Notes under the pieces: model-generated
Seen by the model: only the letters and a program-made list of their open reading frames with translations
The model's database searches: none
Told to the model about the DNA's origin: nothing
Shown: piece after piece, positions 1 through 11,630 of the stretch
How positions within the stretch are numbered: the stretch's first letter is position 1
Layout of the letters: every line of letters begins with the position of its first letter
Source of the DNA: Prostheceraeus crozeri
Lineage: Eukaryota > Platyhelminthes > Polycladida > Euryleptidae
Length of the DNA stretch: 64,000 nucleotides
NCBI GenBank assembly: GCA_907163375.1
Contig: CAJQUW010008712.1
Location: forward strand, 124,001 to 188,000
Direction: 5' to 3'
Position numbers and translations under genes: made by a program

Positions 1-824
1 TATACCTATCCTCCTCGATACTTCCTTCTCTTGATCATTTTCTTTGAGGCTGGATCGCTGTCGGAGATATATGTATGCAGTCCTCGGTTTCCTCGATCTT
101 TTTCCCATTTATTTATATTTTCGACTGTCTACATAGGTTGTTAAACATGCATTTTGTTTTGTGGTGTTTATTCTCAGACCGTGCATTTCACTTTCGTTAC
201 CTAACTGCTCCATCATGATCTTCAGTTCGTTGACTGACTGCGCAATGATGTCCGTGAATCTCAGATGTGACAGTGTAACGTCTACATACGTAACTGCTCC
301 ATCATGATCTTCAGTTCTTTGACTGACTACGCAATGATGTCCGTGAATCTCAGATGTGACAGTGTAACGTCTACATACCTAACTGCTCCATCATGATCTT
401 CAGTTCGTTGACTGACTGCGCAATGATGTCCGTGAATATCAGATGTGACAGTGTAACGTCTACATACGTAACTGCTCCATCATGATCTTCAGTTCGTTGA
501 CTGACTACGCAATGATGTCCGTGAATCTCAGATGTGACAGTGTAACGTCTACATACGTAACTGCTCCATCATGATCTTCAGTTCGTTGACTGACTGCGCA
601 ATGATGTCCGTGAATCTCAGATGTGACAGTGTGACGTCTACATACGTAACTGCTCCATCATGATCTTCAGTTCGTTGACTGACTGCGCAATGATGTCCGT
701 GAATCTCAGATGTGACAGTGTAACGTCTACATACGTAACTGCTCCATCATGATCTTCAGTTCGTTGACTGACTGCGCAATGATGTCCGTGAATCTCAGAT
801 GTGATAGTGTAACGTCTACATATT
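1..824 (-). mobile_element. RTE-type LINE fragment, reverse transcriptase region
   Basis: Read on the minus strand, positions about 200 down to 1 encode RT-like peptides of an RTE-type LINE: MEQLGNESEMHGLRINTTK, then NGKKIEETEDCI, then (other frame) KENDQEKEVSRRI. These match the order seen in RTE proteins just before the C-terminal LGW block. That block appears in the plus-strand fragment at 11,635, so both are probably one family. At least one frameshift separates the pieces. The element runs off the left edge of the window. Its upstream part (202-824) has been turned into a tandem array, listed separately. Confidence 0.7.
202..824. repeat. 89-bp tandem array, seven units
   Basis: Units begin (TAACTGCTCC) at 202, 291, 380, 469, 558, 647 and 736, an exact 89-bp period. 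They differ by only a few bases. Units 1 and 3, and units 2 and 4, share diagnostic bases (for example gactgcgc versus gactacgc), which hints that a 178-bp dimer was copied. On the minus strand each unit encodes LRFTDIIAQSVNELKIMMEQ, part of an RTE reverse transcriptase around the catalytic palm motif. Because 89 is not a multiple of three, the frame shifts at each unit and the array cannot code through. Confidence 0.93.
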
Positions 825-999
825 GCACAGTAATTCGGTGTAATGTATTAATAATGGGCCGATCGGACCTGAGTGACCTATTTACAGCCTCCTTATCGAA
901 CATGACGAAAATTGAAGATCCGCCCCTGGTCGATGCTTGCTCATTTCAAAGTGTCTTTGAAGCTGAATTATCTTTTAAATCATCAAAGTGGATTGTCTA

Positions 1000-1720
1000 T
1001 TGAGTTTTGAAGATATTGTTTGTCCGGGTTAGTCAAGCACGAAACTCCACTCACAGCCTCAACCAAATTACATAGCATACGTTCGAGGATCAATTATTGA
1101 AGTGGTACAATCACATATCTGTCATTTCTGCAAAGTGCATTGTAAATCACGGACATGATCGTCTTACACTTTTTCTATTTCTCTTTGTACTTCGTTCGTG
1201 CAGAGTGCAAGTTATAAAGATGAATTGTAATAAGTCTTCGATGTTAATCGAGGTCTAATAATATACGTTCAGAATGGCGCTTAATTAATGCGCGGATCTC
1301 GAGAGATTGCTCATAATTCAATATTGTAGAAAGTACTGTAGCGAAGGCGGAGTTGCGTGCCACGTTCTCATGAGAAGTATCGAGAGAGCCCAAGTAACAC
1401 GGATATTTGTGAACAATGTGCAATTTGCCACAGCGTGATGCAAGGAGTAGCAGGAAATTTCATTTCAGACTGCAGAATGTCTCAGCTTCTCGGCAGATTT
1501 AGTGAGATGGACAAATATTCTGTTTGATAGAGAGAAAAAGCTAGACATGTATAGAAATGCAGTGTTCTCTTCGCTCGCGTTACTTCAGAGTAAATCGAAA
1601 CTTATGGACAGTAATTAGGATGACAATATGACAATATGGATTTGAAGGCAATAATGGGGCCCAAAATTCGCGTCAGTGGCCCGAAAATTTGCCATTGACA
1701 ACCCGATAAATGTGTTTATT
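1000..1720. other. Unassigned sequence
   Basis: No coding region, recognisable element or clear repeat was seen here. Short open frames are scattered and have no recognisable motifs. Confidence 0.5.
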
Positions 1721-1740
1721 GCTCGACGGACGATAAGTAT

Positions 1741-2213
1741 AGGATATCACACTGATTTCAGTAGATAAACGCTGAGAATCTACGAGTATCATAAGCTATC
1801 TATTCTCCGAGCCGGAGGCGAGGAGATTTTCAAGCAGCGTTTATCTTCGGAAATCAGTGTGATATCCTAATTTATATGACCGATATCTTAAAGGGAATAG
1901 AAATTCATAAAACTCAAGCGTTTAACACTGCAACTGTTGACAACATGAAAGACATGTTTAGCGGAACTTTCTCAAACTGTGTATTTAATGTCAAGTTTGA
2001 GAAATATGAGACAATGTTACATGACTCATCATAGTATGATACTTATTGTTGATAAATTATCAAAATTTGTTCAATTTACAAATTTATCATAGTTTTCAAT
2101 ATTTTACTATGGATCTATGTACCGAGTAGAATAAACGATAATCTACTAGTAGAATAAACGATTATATTATATCGTTAAATATTTACAATTCTACTGATAT
2201 CGGTCATATAAAT
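1741..2213. repeat. Nested inverted repeats (palindromic element)
   Basis: An inner hairpin pairs 1,741-1,774 with 1,835-1,868 (about 34-bp arms with few mismatches, beginning AGGATATCACACTGATTTCA). An outer pair, TATATGACCGATATC near 1,873 and its reverse complement near 2,196, closes a second loop. There is no coding capacity. It interrupts an older repeat whose second copy, at about 6.0 kb, lacks it. It looks like a foldback or MITE insertion, or two of them. Confidence 0.7.
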
Positions 2214-3260
2214 ATTATCCAAGAATTTATCGCTACATGGCTGTTAAAATTTCTCATCGCACTGTGTTTGTATGCAGTGTATTCGTTGTATGCAGACGTT
2301 TATTTCAGGACATAGAAATAGAACAATTGATATTTACAATGGTTAAGTATGGAGTTATTCTGAAACACTTGCTAAATATTTTGACAACAGAATTAGACAG
2401 CTCGTCTCTTCTTCTGTTTGACTAGAAAGGAAGCATTGGAACATGTAACGTTAATGAAATGGCACAATCTCTTGATTAAATAACATAGCAATCGAACAAT
2501 GAGCAGCCAGTTCAACATTAAGCACGCAAATTGTGCAAAGTTTCAGTGACTGTTATCAACTGGATCACACAACAAAGAGACACAGACGATGTTAAGTTCT
2601 ACAGACAAGTTTGTGAACGTTTTCGTGCGCCTGCTAACTTTTTAAATAATGATCGGAAGGATCCAACATTATCGAGAAAACTTTTGCGCGATGATCTGAA
2701 TTTTTCGAATCTGAAGGAATCGTGGCGATCGGAGCATTTTGAAGGATTTCACAGCAATCCGCAAGCGGCGCACGACTATTTTTCATATCTCTGCAAGGTA
2801 TTAAAAATTTCTTTTAGCCCAATTAGTAAGATCCTGCATGTGCCATCGTTTTTGAATCAGCTTGCATTTCTAGCAAAGTGATAAGCTTGAACAATCTAAT
2901 TCTGTGGTTTTGACAAACAACGGCATGATAACGCTATGGTAGCGTTCCCTTTGAGCTTTTCATTATGAACCGATTGGCAAGCCAGTACATTGTTTTTATG
3001 CCATTATCACAACCATAGAAATCGAGTTATTACCAATGGCATTTATTTACCATTATTGTCCAAAATATTCTTTTCTAAAACTCAGTCTAATTTACGTAGC
3101 GTCATTTCATGAAGGAATGCGCTAAATTAGTGTTCTTTCGATGCCCTCCTATGCAGTGTGTATGACAGTGTGCAGAGAGCGTGCAATTTGTCTCTGCCGC
3201 GCAGTCAAGCAATGAGGTATTTATCGACCTTCGGTCTCGACGAATCCAAGAGTGCGATGA
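2214..3260 (+). repeat. Old interspersed repeat, copy 1 (split by insertions)
   Basis: Blocks around 2,215-2,385 and 3,030-3,260 match, in the same order and orientation, blocks at 6,865-7,030, 7,140-7,420 and just after 7,735. Shared landmarks are AAGAATTTATCGC, AAGTATGGAG followed by TTCTGAAACAC, CAATGGCATT with TTATTGTCCAAAA, and AGCGTCATTTCATGAA. A further shared stretch, CGACGGACGATAA, lies at about 1,723 and 6,008, so the repeat may start there. Copy 1 is interrupted by the palindromes at 1,741-2,213 and the MITE at 2,386-2,906. The family is not recognised. Confidence 0.6.
2386..2906 (-). mobile_element. MITE family A (short subtype)
   Basis: This 521-bp non-autonomous element has terminal inverted repeats of the form CACRGAATTWGA; here the left end reads AACAGAATTAGA. 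The flanks attttgac (2,378-2,385) and gttttgac (2,907-2,914) match at 7 of 8 bases, as expected for an 8-bp target duplication. It belongs with copies at 4,769, 40,401, 43,966, 51,287 and 59,499. The 8-bp duplication and short repeats suggest a hAT or P-like mover. An open frame of 116 codons at 2,531-2,881 is not preserved in the other copies and is not called a gene. Confidence 0.8.
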
Positions 3261-4768
3261 CTGTCACATGTCATCATTATTGTATGCCATCCTCCAAAAG
3301 AGATACCTGGTGAAAATCTGTTTCTAAAACCAAAGGTCAATTGAACTGAAAGTCAATGGTATTGTGTGAAGGAACAACTAGGAAAGAACTTTCTCAATAA
3401 AATGATGAAACAGTATCTGAAAGAGCTGATCTCAAGTCTATCTATTCGAATCACTGCATTCGTTCAACGACAGTAACGCCTATAGACAAAACAGCATTTA
3501 GTGATCAAGCGGTTATGGCGGTTACAGGGCAGAAGTCTCGCTCAAGTGTACAGCGGTATGACAAATGTGTATCGAATGAAAAAATGACATTCACTGGGGA
3601 AAATAAATTATCACAAGCGCTATCAAAGAATGATATCCACAAACATTTGGAAGTAATGCAGTTTGAACTTTTGTGAAGTATTGGCCTATGCCTCTTGATA
3701 CTACGGGGATATTTTAATGAAGTTGACCCGCTATATCCGGGATAGGCATAGTTCGGTTAAATGATTTTACATGCGGAGATATAGAGACCTCAAAAAGCGA
3801 GCAGCAATGCTATGAGCGCACAAGGAGATATACGCTGACTGAGATGTCTAAAATATCTTACACATGCATAGATACCAATATCATCATTACTATGTAGATA
3901 CATTGTCTACACTTTCCCAAATAAGTACTAAAAGGAGTGCTTAACTGGAGCACTAACTACGATAAAGAAATGAGTCCCAAAATCTAGTGCTCTTTGAGTT
4001 CGAAAACAAAGTATATTTCTTTATCATTATATTTCTGAATCTATGGGTCAATAGTATACCGCACATCACATATCGCATTCTTGGCTTGATCGGTATCTCG
4101 CAGTAATTTTAACTTTTCGAAAATGATTAAATGATTGTACATACTTCAACTTGCTTGAATGATTTTCATTCAGAGCTCGGTATGATAGGGTCAATAGCGG
4201 GAGCTTCAATTCCCAACGCCGAACTTTTCTCCCCGAAGATGCAAGAATATGTCAATTCATGAATGAAGAATGGCCGTTATACCCGCTCAACTTCAAAAGA
4301 ATCCACTCAATGGGCAACGACAAACTATTGAGTGAACAGCGCATGAAAGAGATTCTTCTGACTGATACGATGACTGGTATCTGTAGGTACAATAAAGTCT
4401 GATGTTTCAGATTTGACATAGAGATAATCTCGTGTTCTGTTCTTGTAGTCCTGTTGTCGTCCTCTTTTAACATGGAATGACCGACAATCAACCAAGGATA
4501 AAATTGCTTCAACGCACAAATATGTAGACAGATTTCCCGAGAAAATCTCTGACACATTCTCTGAAGGCTCATTACGTTGTAGTTTACTTCAAAAAATCTG
4601 CGCGCAATACAATACACGTCTTGTTGGTGTCTGCTCTGTTTATAGAGTCTCGGTTGCTCTATGCAAGACCTGTAGTGTAGGAGCTAGTACGAACTTTCTC
4701 ATAGCACTTCTTCTACACTTCTTGACTACTACAAAACAACACGTTTACCGGATCAGATCCATTGTACT
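3260..4768. other. Unassigned sequence
   Basis: No recognised gene. Overlapping open frames on the minus strand at 4,252-4,617 (121 codons) and 4,325-4,555 have no family signature I recognise. A short imperfect inverted repeat (GCCTATGCC and GGATAGGCATAG) lies at about 3,687-3,750. Confidence 0.45.
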
Positions 4769-5289
4769 CACAGAATTAGATTGCTTAAGCGCAAACTTTG
4801 CTGGATGTGCAAACTGATTCAAAGCCATGACACATGCAGGAACTTGCTAAGTGGCCAAAAAGACATTTCTAACACCTTGCAGAGATGGGAACAATAGTCG
4901 TGCGCCGCTTGCGGATTGCTGAGAATTCCTTCAAAATGCTCCGATCGCTACGAGTCCTTCAGATTCGAAGAATTCAGATCATTGTGCAAAAGTTTCCTCG
5001 ATAATGTTGGGTCCTTCCGATTATTGCTAAAAGAGATAGCAACCACACGAAAAAACGTTCACAAACTTGTCTGTAGAACTTCACATCGACTGTGTCTCTT
5101 TACTGTGTGATCCGGTTGATAGCAATTACTGAAACGTCGCACAATTTGCGTGTTTAATGTTGAACTGGCTGCTCATTGTTCGATTGCTATGGTATTATGT
5201 CAGCAGATTGTGCCATTTCATTAACGTTACATATTTCAATGCTTCCCTTCTAATCAAACAGAAGAAGAGACAACCTATCAAATTCCGTG
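4769..5289 (+). mobile_element. MITE family A (short subtype)
   Basis: A full-length 521-bp copy. It starts CACAGAATTAGATTGCTTAA and ends TCAAATTCCGTG, whose complement CACGGAATTTGA matches the start. The inside is colinear with 2,386-2,906 and 59,499-60,013 read on the other strand. The flanking 8-mers (attgtact and cgtagcca) do not match, so this copy is old or rearranged. The open frames inside are not conserved between copies. Confidence 0.75.
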
Positions 5290-6040
5290 CGTAGCCATGT
5301 GTACATGTGAAATGCTTGTGCAAATGTAGCTTCAAACTCGCATTGAAACAATAATCCGCATCCCAAAGGTTGTCGAAAAGGAATACGGAGAATAGGCGAG
5401 AGCAAAGTATTAAAACCCCGTCAATCACTTTTGTAACACACAAATTCCTCTCCTTTTTTCGATAGAATTCCATATCTCTTTAATTACAGGCAGTGTTCTT
5501 CAGTCTATCTTAGAGAGAACAATGAATAACATTCATGACTGATTAAAAAGTATTGATGAAATTATTCTGCATTATTCATAATCATTGAAAAGATAGAGGT
5601 TTTATTCAATTTCGACTTCAAACTATCTCCCTTAGATGCATTTGAGACACGAGATAAAAACTGCAGAATTTCGACATCAATAGCTAATGAATTCAGATTC
5701 GAATGTCAAAGATGAATAGAAGCTCTTTAACTTTCCTTTTTTCATCCACTTTCATCTAACTAGCATTTGCCGTCAGTCTACATTTTCAAATTTATTATCC
5801 TGTCATGCGCTAGATGCAGTAAATCAGCTTACGTATTCATGATAGAAGTAACATAGAAATTGCATTAGGCTTATTGCAATGCATGCGTAAATTCATTAAC
5901 GTTTTTGCATAGAAGTCGAATATTTCTGTTTTATGCAGATGACATGAAACATGTAATGATGATGATGCATGCAATTTAAAGAAAGTCAAGCATATAATTC
6001 TGTTGGTCGACGGACGATAAATGACTCTCATCATCACGGA
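5290..6040. other. Unassigned sequence
   Basis: AT-rich sequence without a recognised gene. CGACGGACGATAA near 6,008 also occurs near 1,723 and may mark the edge of the old repeat whose copy 2 follows. Confidence 0.45.
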
Positions 6041-6844
6041 CAGGAATTTTTCGCACTCCGGTTTTCGAAATTCCGCGGATAAATCCGCGCTTAAAATCTC
6101 GCTTTCCGTGGGCCCTAATTAATTGATCCAAATTGTTTTAAATGAATGAATGAATGTTTTAACGTCACTACTCCCCTGAGGCTTGGACGGTGCTGACATA
6201 GTCAGACTTTAATCTGGATGCGATCTTTTAGTCCGGATGCCCTTCCTAACGACTTCCAATAACATTTTCGAGGTTCGACCTCATGACCGAAGGATCACTA
6301 GGCCAAGCATTTAATCACTGTGCCACGGAGACCACAGATAATTTGATAGCTTTAATCATCTTTAAGTATTTCAAAGGAATTCTTGAATCAGCCCGCAAGG
6401 TACTGTGATACGACGAAACCTATATGACGTCAACTATAGCCTACATTGTACTAGGTATAGAATTTGAAGCAATGCATGCATTAATAGAGAACAGAAAACA
6501 AGAAAAAAGTGTATCGACTGGCTGAAATCTTGTGTGACGCATTCTGATGACATTGAATCGTTATTGGGCGCTACAGTCTGTAGCATAGCACAAAAATAGT
6601 AATTTTTGAAACTCGAATTATTCATTATCCTAGAAAATCCGCTGCAGATGAAATACTTTAAGTAGCTACAATATACCTGATGAATTACGGAAGAATCATA
6701 AGATGATTTTTCTTTCATTTGTTTCGACATCCAAATTTTGCATTTTCGTCATTTCTCAATGAACATCAACATTTCCGCGTTATTCTCCGAGAAATTTGGC
6801 TTTCCGCGTTTTCTCCGTTTTTCCGCGCTCCGCGGAAACTCCTG
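6041..6844. mobile_element. hAT-like element with CAGGARTTT ends
   Basis: The left end CAGGAATTTTTCGCACTCCG and the right end GCGCTCCGCGGAAACTCCTG are related by inversion (CAGGARTTTYCGC). Both ends are rich in TCCGCGGA words, as is common in hAT elements. The length is about 804 bp with no transposase. No matching 8-bp flanks were found, so the superfamily is inferred from the ends alone. A tRNA-derived SINE lies inside at 6,128-6,340. The element interrupts copy 2 of an old repeat. Confidence 0.5.
6128..6340 (-). repeat. tRNA-derived SINE, family 1
   Basis: On the minus strand it begins CCGTGGCACAGTGATTAAAT (A-box-like) and GAGGTCGAACC (B-box-like). The body matches the plus-strand copy at 18,476-18,690 (GGCATCCGGACTAAAAGATC) and it ends in (ATTC)n. 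These are the head, body and simple-repeat tail of a tRNA-derived SINE moved by a LINE. Confidence 0.82.
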
Positions 6845-6864
6845 TCCTTGGTTATCATGCATAA

Positions 6865-7760
6865 TATGATCAAAGAATTTATCGCTTGTAAAATCTTTTA
6901 TCATACTGTAGCCTTATTACTATGCAATGTGTTCGTTGTACACAAATGCTTATTTTAAGACATGAATAAGAGCTACATAGTAGTAGAATCATGATATTTA
7001 CACAATCGCTAAGTATGGAGATGTTCTGAAACACGTGTGATAAATCTAGGAGAGAATTCACTTCAAGAACTCTACATGTATAATTGAACGATTGACAAAT
7101 TGCTTTTATTATTGCTCCGTTTTCTTGCAAGAGAAGTTGAATAATTTGTATCAATGGCATTAATTTACCGTTATTGTCCAAAAAGAAAAAAAGGAAAGCC
7201 AATTAGCCAGCGTCATTTCATGAATGACTGCGCTATGAAGACGCTAGCATGCCGCTCTGTCGGTAGTTCAGTTTTAGATTAAATCACAGCATTGATGAGA
7301 TGAAGAGACTGAGGCATTTTATGTAGTTAGTGTTCTAAATGATTGATAAAGATGTCAATGTATGACAGCGTACTGAAGCCGTGCAATAAGTCTCCTCCGA
7401 TCCTCCAAGACATAGGTTGCCGCATTGACCCTTTTCTTTGCGTCAAATCGCAGTTACATTGTCAAAAAGAAAGCGATTTTTGACATTAAAATTATGCCAC
7501 TTTCAATGGATGTCAAAAGAACAGATTTTGCACAATAGAATATTATAATGTGATTCATATTATAATTTTATTGGACTGGAACTGAAAACAGCGAAATTCT
7601 TGTAGTTTCATCTAATCTCAATGAGGTCAGATCAGACACGAATAACAGCTAGTCAGCGGGAGACCTTGAGTCAAGAGTTCATGGAAAGTGCTATTATTTT
7701 CCTCTGCGATTTGACGCAAAGAAAAAGGCCAATGCGAGCTCCGCCTTGATCTTAGCTTAG
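6865..7760 (+). repeat. Old interspersed repeat, copy 2 (split by insertion)
   Basis: Colinear with 2,214-3,260. After 7,734 it resumes with CTTAGAGTGCGATAAGTGTC, which corresponds to AAGAGTGCGATGACTGTC at about 3,250 in copy 1. It is interrupted by the inverted-repeat element at 7,422-7,734, which copy 1 lacks. Confidence 0.6.
7422..7734. mobile_element. Short inverted-repeat element (MITE), 313 bp
   Basis: The ends form about 31-bp inverted repeats with two mismatches: GCATTGACCCTTTTCTTTGC on the left against GCAAAGAAAAAGGCCAATGC on the right. There is no coding region inside. The older repeat around it continues on both sides, which supports insertion. Confidence 0.72.
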
Positions 7761-8673
7761 AGTGCGATAAGTGTCACTTATTCTAATAATGAGAATCAAA
7801 GCACTACCAAAGAAAGGCATCAATAACCTAAAAGTTGAACAGGCAAAGCAAATCCATATTAATAAGAGATTCCGTTTGAGTTCTCTACTGTAAGTTGCTG
7901 TTGGCATAATGTGAAACGATTGTCGATGAATGACGGGGCTGAAAGTCGGCGTTGATTCACACAGCTTGATTCAAGTCCTACCTTGAAGCACATCCACAAC
8001 GGGTTCTGAAGTGCATTAAGGTGGGAAGCTCTCCTCCTTAACTAATCAGGTATTGGCACGAATCACACGAAGTTCTCGGTATAACATATTTATGAGTGTC
8101 TGAGCTTTCTTGTGCATAAAAGACGCATATGAAATGGGGAAGATTTCTCTCCAAAGATTCCTCTCCGTGAGGAGGCAATCTACAGTTCGAAGCAAAACAA
8201 ACAAATATGATTGCTTAATTGCGATACTACTATTTAAACTTTTTAATCAGTAGCATTTGCATAACATTTGAATTTCCAACATTCTATTCAATGTCTATGG
8301 TTTTACCCGGATAGACCTGAGTCAAAATTTGGCAAAGGATCAATATATATTAGGATCAATATATACAAAGGATATTAGTAGGCGGTTCCACGATGTGCAA
8401 TTTCATTGGAATTGATATATAGCGTATGTAGAGACCGTGCATTCGTTCATTATTTTACTTTCATTCACTCCCTTCCGGTAATAGTCTACAGGAGTCATAA
8501 CTCGCTCAGTTTTAGACTCTCAAAACAGTTGGAGATCTCAAATTCATCAATTGCTGGAAAAAAATTTGGGTCTATTTTTTATGTCGAACTACGAATATAA
8601 ACATAGCTTTCCTATTGGAATTGATGTATGCCAAGTTGTTCATGTAGACCAACAAGTCACGCGTGTTCATGTG

Positions 8674-8719
<46 letters not shown>

Positions 8720-9252
8720 CATTTATTATAATATTGTTATTATTATATATATTCATATTTATATATGTATATAAATATTCGCATTCTCGGTATTTTAGCG
8801 CAAAGCACTTACTCGAGCATGACATTGTTATGTTGTTTGCCTCTTTTAACCAAAGTGTTTAAACATGTTAAGCGTGCAATCAACATGTCAGCCATCCTTT
8901 TTCGCTAAGATGATTTTCAGAAATTTATATTAACCAATCTCAAAAAGTTGCTGTGGCTAAAATTTTTGGTGACAACTAAATTTTCCAATTGATTCCTACA
9001 TGAAATTGATCACACTTTCATATTATTTTATGCCAATTTTGCTGATGAACGTGTTATTTCTGAATGGTATGGTTTTATGGATGAAATAGTGGCTCTCTTC
9101 CGTTATCAATTGAGATATCAAAAGAAACTGCTTATAAGAGCTGGCGAAAAGCAAATATCATAGATGTTCCCACAAATCATGCTTTGATTGCATGCGTCCC
9201 ATATCTACCTACTTTGCGTTTTACTTTTAGTAAAAGCCCCTCGAATTAGTTC
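7760..9252. other. Unassigned sequence with a TA microsatellite
   Basis: No gene was recognised. A (TA)n run occupies about 8,677-8,714. Parts near 8,490-8,830 weakly resemble 13,860-14,210 (shared CATGTAG and TTTTARCGCAAA words), so an old repeat may be present. The open frame at 8,551-8,862 simply reads through the microsatellite. Confidence 0.5.
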
Positions 9253-9588
9253 AAACTAATAAAGTTCCACAATTCTCAACAGTTTCAGTCGTGTGCTTTC
9301 AACTCGATGAAGATAAACTCCCTGTGCAGTAAAATTTATTATTCATAACTTATTTTGTTCAGATGTTTCATAAGAGCATTGTCATCATCAAGAAAGCATA
9401 CTTGCATTTGAATGTTATGCAAACTAATAAAGTTCCACAATTCTCAACAGTTTCAGTCGTGTGCTTTCAACTCGATGAAGATGAACTCCCTGTGCAGTAA
9501 AATTTATTATTCATAACTTATTTTGTTCAGATGTTTCATAAGAGCATTGTCATCATCAAGAAAGCATACTTGCATTTGAATGTTATGT
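9253..9588. repeat. 168-bp tandem duplication
   Basis: Two head-to-tail copies (9,253-9,420 and 9,421-9,588), each starting AAACTAATAAAGTTCCACAA. I see one base difference (gaagataaact versus gaagatgaact), so the duplication is recent, or an assembly artefact. It has no coding content. Confidence 0.93.
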
Positions 9589-9589
9589 A

Positions 9590-10835
9590 ATGCGAAACGT
9601 ATTGATCAGTGTCCAAACAATATCTGTGTACCTTGATTTATGAGTCTCCCGTATGTTCCTGACAACATTCAGCATTGGGATGCAGATTCTAGATCCCTTC
9701 TTTATTTAACATGACCTTTTGCATACAATAAATTTGTTTGGTTATCACACATTGGCATGTAAATATTACCAGGCGCCATTGACTATTTGCAAAGGTCTTT
9801 GAGCACAACTGAAGAGGTAGCTTTTACACCATAAAAGGAAGACACAAGGAAATTTCATGAATCGCATTAAAAAGCAGGTCTTCATGGAAAAGTTGAGATC
9901 TTATTGTGACTCTTAGCTGAAATTTCAAGTTTCACTCAATCTTCATCGGCATGATTCTATGATTCAGTAAATTTATGCTTCATTTCTTGAATATGAATAG
10001 TGAGTGATGTGGACCCATTTACATCTTTCTAAATTAATTGAAATCATTGTCTTTGATTATGTGATTTTGCTTTGCCAGTGGCAGGTTGCCTGTGATATGA
10101 TCACGCTTAAGAAAATACTCTTGAGGTTGAGCATGAAAGTAATGGCAACCCATCGAATTCCTAATTTAGCAAACATTAAATCTCCAAGGCTGTCATGAGA
10201 ATCTGTGAAATACCATCATTCCTTCTGCGTTACAATCATGATCACTCAATTCCGTTGTAATTTCTGCAAAACTGCAAATATTTGCATACCTCACATTTGG
10301 AAACAATTCCGACTGTATCTCTCTTGAGTTCATTTAATAAAATCGAAAGTGTATACACATTGGGGATTTAATAAATGCGGAGTTACCACTCTACCTAATA
10401 TACTTGCTCTATGACTGTTTATTTATAAGTAGTATAAAGTCAACTTAAGCTAAATAAGAAGAGTTCCAGTAAAATTCAACATCATGGCTACCAGATCATC
10501 AGGTAATTGCTGCGAAATGAAGACAATAGAAATTAGATAGTAACCAATAAAATTCAAGGTGATTTCGCAGCCGCATTAAGGTTTGGCAGCAAATTACCTA
10601 CCAGACCGTCGGATTTCACCCAGGCGACCGCTGCCAAATGAAGAACGTCTGGTCACCAAGAATGCCAAACGTCTTCATTTGGGAAGAAATGTTAGTTTTT
10701 TTGATGAGTTGGTTTAGCAGAGAAATTTATTTCATTTGGTAGCTGACGGTTTACAGTGCATGAATCTCAAAACGGAAAAGTAGGTCTGCAGAGTATCACA
10801 CAATGACATTAAACCCCTCGATTAATCATTGATCA
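9590..10835. other. Unassigned sequence; repeat shared with 12.14-12.27 kb
   Basis: Positions about 10,030-10,190 match 12,135-12,270 (TCATTGTCTTTGATTAT, TGTGATATGATCACGCTTAAG, GTAAT and CCCATCGAAT words in the same order). The word TGTGGACCCATTTACATC occurs at about 10,009 and again at about 10,857. The pattern suggests an old repeat split or duplicated around the LINE pair that follows. No gene seen. Confidence 0.5.
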
Positions 10836-10849
10836 AAGTTTGCCGTCAT

Positions 10850-11630
10850 GTAAAAATGTGGACCCATTTACATCCTTTAATGTTACTTATGCATTATCGA
10901 ATACACTTTTTTGGATGGTTCGTGCATTACCCCGGTTCACAAAGTATAACCTTGGTGTAATCATTGATCGGCATCTATCATTTGGCTTTAATGTCTCTCG
11001 CATCACAAGTTCGTGTTTTGGTCTACTTCGTGGTATTCGAACTTTTAGATCACAATTGCCTCGATGTCCTTACTACAGTGATCCAATCGCTAGTCCTTAG
11101 TCGATTGGATTACTGCATCGCTGTTCATGCTGGTCTTCCTGCCACAACTATCGGGCGTTTGCAACGAGCTCTCCACGCCGCAGCCAGATTAGTTTACGGG
11201 TCGAGTCGCTATGATCATATTTCTCCCCTATTCAGTGAACTGGAATGGCTCTCTATTAGTGATGATATTGACACGAGACTTGGAATTCTGGCCTACTTGT
11301 GCCAACATGACATGGCACCCACATATCTTTCCCAGGAGTTGGTTGCAGCATCCTCAATTCCTGGTCGCCGGAATCTTCGCTCAGCCTCTCAAGGACTCTT
11401 GGTTGCTCCTCCAGTACGACACCCAACTCTCGGGGGTCGAAGCTTCGGTTCCAATGCCACAAGAGTGTGGAACAAACTTCTTATATCTTTGACTTCTGCC
11501 GCCAGCTTATCGGACTTTAAGAATCGTTTAAAGTATTTTCTTTTATCTTGATTGTGAATCAGCCTCGAAGCCTTTTTGGCATGACGCCTTTGTATTTTAA
11601 ATAAATTCTCCTCTGAATTTAATTGACCCT
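10850..11630 (+). mobile_element. 5'-truncated LINE (CR1/jockey-type), C-terminal end of ORF2
   Basis: The frame reads NLGVIIDRHLSFGFNVSRI and then shifts frame at about 11,075. It continues LVLSRLDYC, LPATTIGRLQRALHAAARLV, SPLFSELEWLSI and NATRVWNKL, and ends with FKNRLKYFLLS and a stop at 11,549. This order is typical of the region downstream of the RT catalytic core in CR1/L2/jockey-like LINE proteins. The RT motifs and endonuclease are absent. A short 3' tail follows (AAATAAATTCTCCTCTG). A second LINE end begins right behind it. Confidence 0.82.

Noticed and set aside
202-824. CRISPR-like array
   Set aside because: The units are contiguous 89-bp tandem copies without spacers, in an animal genome, and derive from LINE code.
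749-1003. 84-codon open frame on the plus strand
   Set aside because: It begins in the antisense of the LINE-derived 89-bp array and has no domain; the real coding signal there is on the minus strand.
2531-2881. 116-codon open frame inside MITE family A
   Set aside because: The frame is not kept in the colinear copies at 4,769, 40,401 and 59,499, so it is chance.
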